A stretch of DNA of 15,911 nt from FEN-1250 sp039918615. GTDB lineage: Bacteria; Gemmatimonadota; Gemmatimonadetes; Gemmatimonadales; Gemmatimonadaceae. Made by a program: the position numbers and the translations under genes. The notes under the pieces are model-generated. The model had not been told where the DNA came from and did not search any database. It worked only from the letters and a program-made list of their open reading frames with translations. This document shows, one piece after another, positions 13,712-15,911 of the stretch (position 1 is the first letter of the stretch; each line of letters starts with the position of its first letter). Location: positions 1 through 15,911 of the forward strand of contig JBDSHG010000069.1 in NCBI GenBank assembly GCA_039918615.1. Reading direction: 5' to 3'.

Positions 13712-15911
13712 GGCGACACCGCGTGCGCCGCGGGTGTCGGACTCACGATCGGAGGGCCGAGCAGATTCACGAAGATCCTCGCCGCACCTGGAACGCCAGC
13801 CGGAAGCTGGCGGAAGAACGCAAGCGTCGTATAGATGTAGCTCCCGCGCCCCACGGCCGCGCGCAGAATGCCGCCGGGGTTCGCCGGCTCGCCGGGATCG
13901 TTCGTCGAAATCACGGTCGTGTAGTGCGAGTCGATCGTCGACGGCATGTAGAGCGCACGGTCCTGCACCCAGCCACGCCAGTCCGCATCGGTGATCCGAT
14001 TCGGCACCGAGAGTAGCGGATCGTCGGGCGCGAGCACAGTGATCGGCGATGCCTCGTCCGTCACGCGCGCCGCCGGTGACGAGAGTGTGATCGGATACGG
14101 CATCATCCCCGCCTGCGCCATCTCCCCCTGTCCGTACTGCACGACCATCGTGCCGCCCTGGCTCACCCATTCGAACAGCCGCGGGTTCTGCGCCGCGAGC
14201 GACGGATCCGCCTGGTACGCGCGCGTGCCGATCACCACCGTCGTGAAGCGCGAGAGATCCGCCGCCGCGAGCCCGCGCGCATCGAGCAGCCTCACCGGCA
14301 CGCCGAGCTCGGCGAGCATCGGCGCGCTGTTGTCGCCCACGCCCTGCACGTACGCGACGTTGACGCCGTGCGGCAGCTGCACCTCCACCGCTTCGATCGC
14401 CATCGTCGCCGCGCGCACGATCGTCTGCGGACGGATGTGATCATACCGGATCGCGACGTAGCCACTCTCGAATTTCTGGCCACCGCTCTCCGCGACCGCC
14501 GTGATAACGTGCCGTCCCGCCGGCAGCGTCCCGCGCACACGAAATACGACGGTCTGCTCCGCACCCATGCCGCCGAGCGACACTTTGCGCGCGAGCGTAT
14601 CCGCATCGAGCCCGAGCGGCAGCTCGAGGCGCACAGTCGCATCGCGTGCTGTTGCGAACGCCGAGCGAACTGTGACGCGTAGCTCACGGTCCAGCGGCGC
14701 GTTGGCACGCGCGTAGGCCACCGCGCCGTCGAGCGTCACCGAGATCGCGGGGACCACCGCGAGTGGGCGCTCCTCCTCGCCGCGCGCGGGATTCGCGACG
14801 CGCAGCACGAGCGGCGCCCGAACGATCGCCCCGCCAGCGAGATGGATGGTCGCGAAGGCCGTGCCCGAAGCACTCGACTCCGCCGTGCGGGTGCTCACCG
14901 CCGAGGCGAAGAGATCCGTCGTGCGCGGAGGGGTGAGCCACCAGGGCGCCGTGAGCGCCGCACCCCGCACCGCAAACGTCCACGCGGCCGAGCTGTCGTG
15001 CGCGATCGTCCGCGCGCGCGCCGGCGCACCGCCAACCGGCTGCCACGCGATCGCACTTCCGTCAAGGGTGACGGAATCAATCGTGAGCTTCGGGAGACCG
15101 CGATCGTAGACGACGACACTCACCCGCATCGAGTCGCCAAGCGCGAGCGCGTCGCGCGGAACCGTCGCCTCGATCCCGATGCCACTCGCGAGCTCGATCG
15201 CGTGTGCGGCCGTCCCGCGAAGGATCGCGAGTGATTCCGCAGCGTCGTGCGACGCCGAGCCGTCGATCGCCCGCGCGAGCCGGTCGATACGCTCCAGCGC
15301 CGGAACCAGTGCCGCCGGATGCGCGGGATCGTATCGCACACCGATCGCCGCCAGCGCCTTCACCAGCGAGTCCGCGCGCGGTCGCTGCGCCGCAGACACC
15401 TCGGCCCTCACGCGACCATACGTCGTATCGATGCCATCGAAGATCGAACGCTCGGCGCTCGCATCCTTCGGCGCCGGCGCGCGCGAGTCCTCGCGGCGCA
15501 CCGAGCCCGCGACGAATCCCTTGCGCTGCAGCTGGCCGAAGCCTTGCGAGAGATGCTGCGAGCGGCTCTCGCCCGCGATCTCGGCATAGCTGCGTCCGAG
15601 CAGCGGGCTGTATTCGCCGGCGTTGTAATGGAAAGTCGCGCCCTCGCCCGACCAGTACGAAGTCGTGCGATAGAACTTGAGTGGCGTCCACGGCGGGAGT
15701 TCGGATGTTTTGCTCGCCGGATAAGCGTGGTTGCCTGCCGAGTCGTACGCCTCGCGCGCGAGAATTCCCGCCACCTGGTGATGTCCGTGTCCATCGCGCG
15801 GCGTCCCCGAGAAGACACTGATCACGATCTGCGGCTTGAACGCGCGGATCACCGTCACCACATCCGCGAGCAGCGTGTCGCGCGGCCAGTGGCTGAACGT
15901 CTCGGCCGCGC
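13708..15911 (-). CDS. PIG-L family deacetylase with large C-terminal extension (5' end outside window)
   Basis: A stretch of 733 codons is visible, open to the right edge, so the N-terminus with the usual HPDD zinc motif is missing. Visible near the start are RDTLLADVVTVIRAFKPQIV and the second zinc/catalytic region PRDGHGHHQ (visible residues 37-45), diagnostic of PIG-L/LmbE deacetylases, which remove N-acetyl groups from sugars. After about residue 190 comes a long part unlike the minimal 250-residue enzymes: beta-rich Ig/NPCBM-like segments, then a class I amidotransferase/ThuA-like alpha/beta region (DLSRFTTVVIGTRAYQ and GGTMVVQYGQGEM, roughly 14110-14260). It probably acts outside the cytoplasm, but the signal region is not in view. 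GTG 15861 is an internal Val codon, not the start. The stop overlaps the binding-protein start (ATGA). The substrate is unknown. Confidence 0.88.
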   Translation of the reverse strand, partial: AAETFSHWPRDTLLADVVTVIRAFKPQIVISVFSGTPRDGHGHHQVAGILAREAYDSAGNHAYPASKTSELPPWTPLKFYRTTSYWSGEGATFHYNAGEYSPLLGRSYAEIAGESRSQHLSQGFGQLQRKGFVAGSVRREDSRAPAPKDASAERSIFDGIDTTYGRVRAEVSAAQRPRADSLVKALAAIGVRYDPAHPAALVPALERIDRLARAIDGSASHDAAESLAILRGTAAHAIELASGIGIEATVPRDALALGDSMRVSVVVYDRGLPKLTIDSVTLDGSAIAWQPVGGAPARARTIAHDSSAAWTFAVRGAALTAPWWLTPPRTTDLFASAVSTRTAESSASGTAFATIHLAGGAIVRAPLVLRVANPARGEEERPLAVVPAISVTLDGAVAYARANAPLDRELRVTVRSAFATARDATVRLELPLGLDADTLARKVSLGGMGAEQTVVFRVRGTLPAGRHVITAVAESGGQKFESGYVAIRYDHIRPQTIVRAATMAIEAVEVQLPHGVNVAYVQGVGDNSAPMLAELGVPVRLLDARGLAAADLSRFTTVVIGTRAYQADPSLAAQNPRLFEWVSQGGTMVVQYGQGEMAQAGMMPYPITLSSPAARVTDEASPITVLAPDDPLLSVPNRITDADWRGWVQDRALYMPSTIDSHYTTVISTNDPGEPANPGGILRAAVGRGSYIYTTLAFFRQLPAGVPGAARIFVNLLGPPIVSPTPAAHAVSP

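Noticed and set aside
1..15911. CRISPR arrays, tRNA or rRNA genes, insertion sequences, integrase or phage genes
   Set aside because: No repeat-spacer pattern, no tRNA-like cloverleaf with CCA arm noticed, no transposase or integrase motifs in any real gene.

Overview
The window is a high-GC bacterial chromosome segment without rRNA, tRNA, CRISPR or insertion-sequence signals. Gene content suggests a Gemmatimonadota-like or similar high-GC Gram-negative soil bacterium. The clues are a very large PIG-L deacetylase with an extended C-terminal part, a lipoprotein-type solute-binding protein, and small DUF-type proteins. This assignment is an inference from style and gene content only.

Left part, 1 to about 2000: an MFS efflux-type transporter (+), whose frame is open to the left edge, converges on a small unrecognised protein (-) that faintly resembles WapI/DUF6228-type proteins. 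From 2010 to 7768 lies a + strand envelope-glycan/lipid cluster. It holds a zinc-ribbon SAM methyltransferase, a three-histidine-box membrane desaturase, a DPM1-like family-2 glycosyltransferase with C-terminal membrane segments, a second SAM methyltransferase, and a polytopic GT-C (GT39/ArnT-like) glycosyltransferase. The desaturase, GT2 and second methyltransferase are joined by 4-base stop/start overlaps. A plausible division of labour is that the GT2 charges a polyprenyl phosphate with a sugar, the GT-C enzyme transfers it outside the membrane, and the methyltransferases and desaturase decorate sugar or lipid. A small, possibly exported protein (7801-8115) follows behind a strong ribosome binding site. 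Its 3' end contains a perfect 20-bp AT-rich palindrome.

Right part, 15911 down to 8123: a tightly packed - strand operon. In transcription order it holds a PIG-L deacetylase (5' end outside the window), a periplasmic solute-binding lipoprotein, an ABC ATPase with a TOBE domain, a fused 12-helix-type permease (together a Fe3+/AfuABC-like COG1840-type importer), a type II NADH dehydrogenase, and a DUF1579 protein. The junctions are ATGA, TGATG, a 10-base gap, ATGA, and a 43-base gap, so translational coupling is likely. The + and - blocks converge with only 7 bases between stop codons.

No wholly new defence or mobile system is evident. The points most worth a second look are the transporter/NDH-2 coupling, the lipid-linked sugar cluster that includes a desaturase, and the palindrome at 8076-8095.
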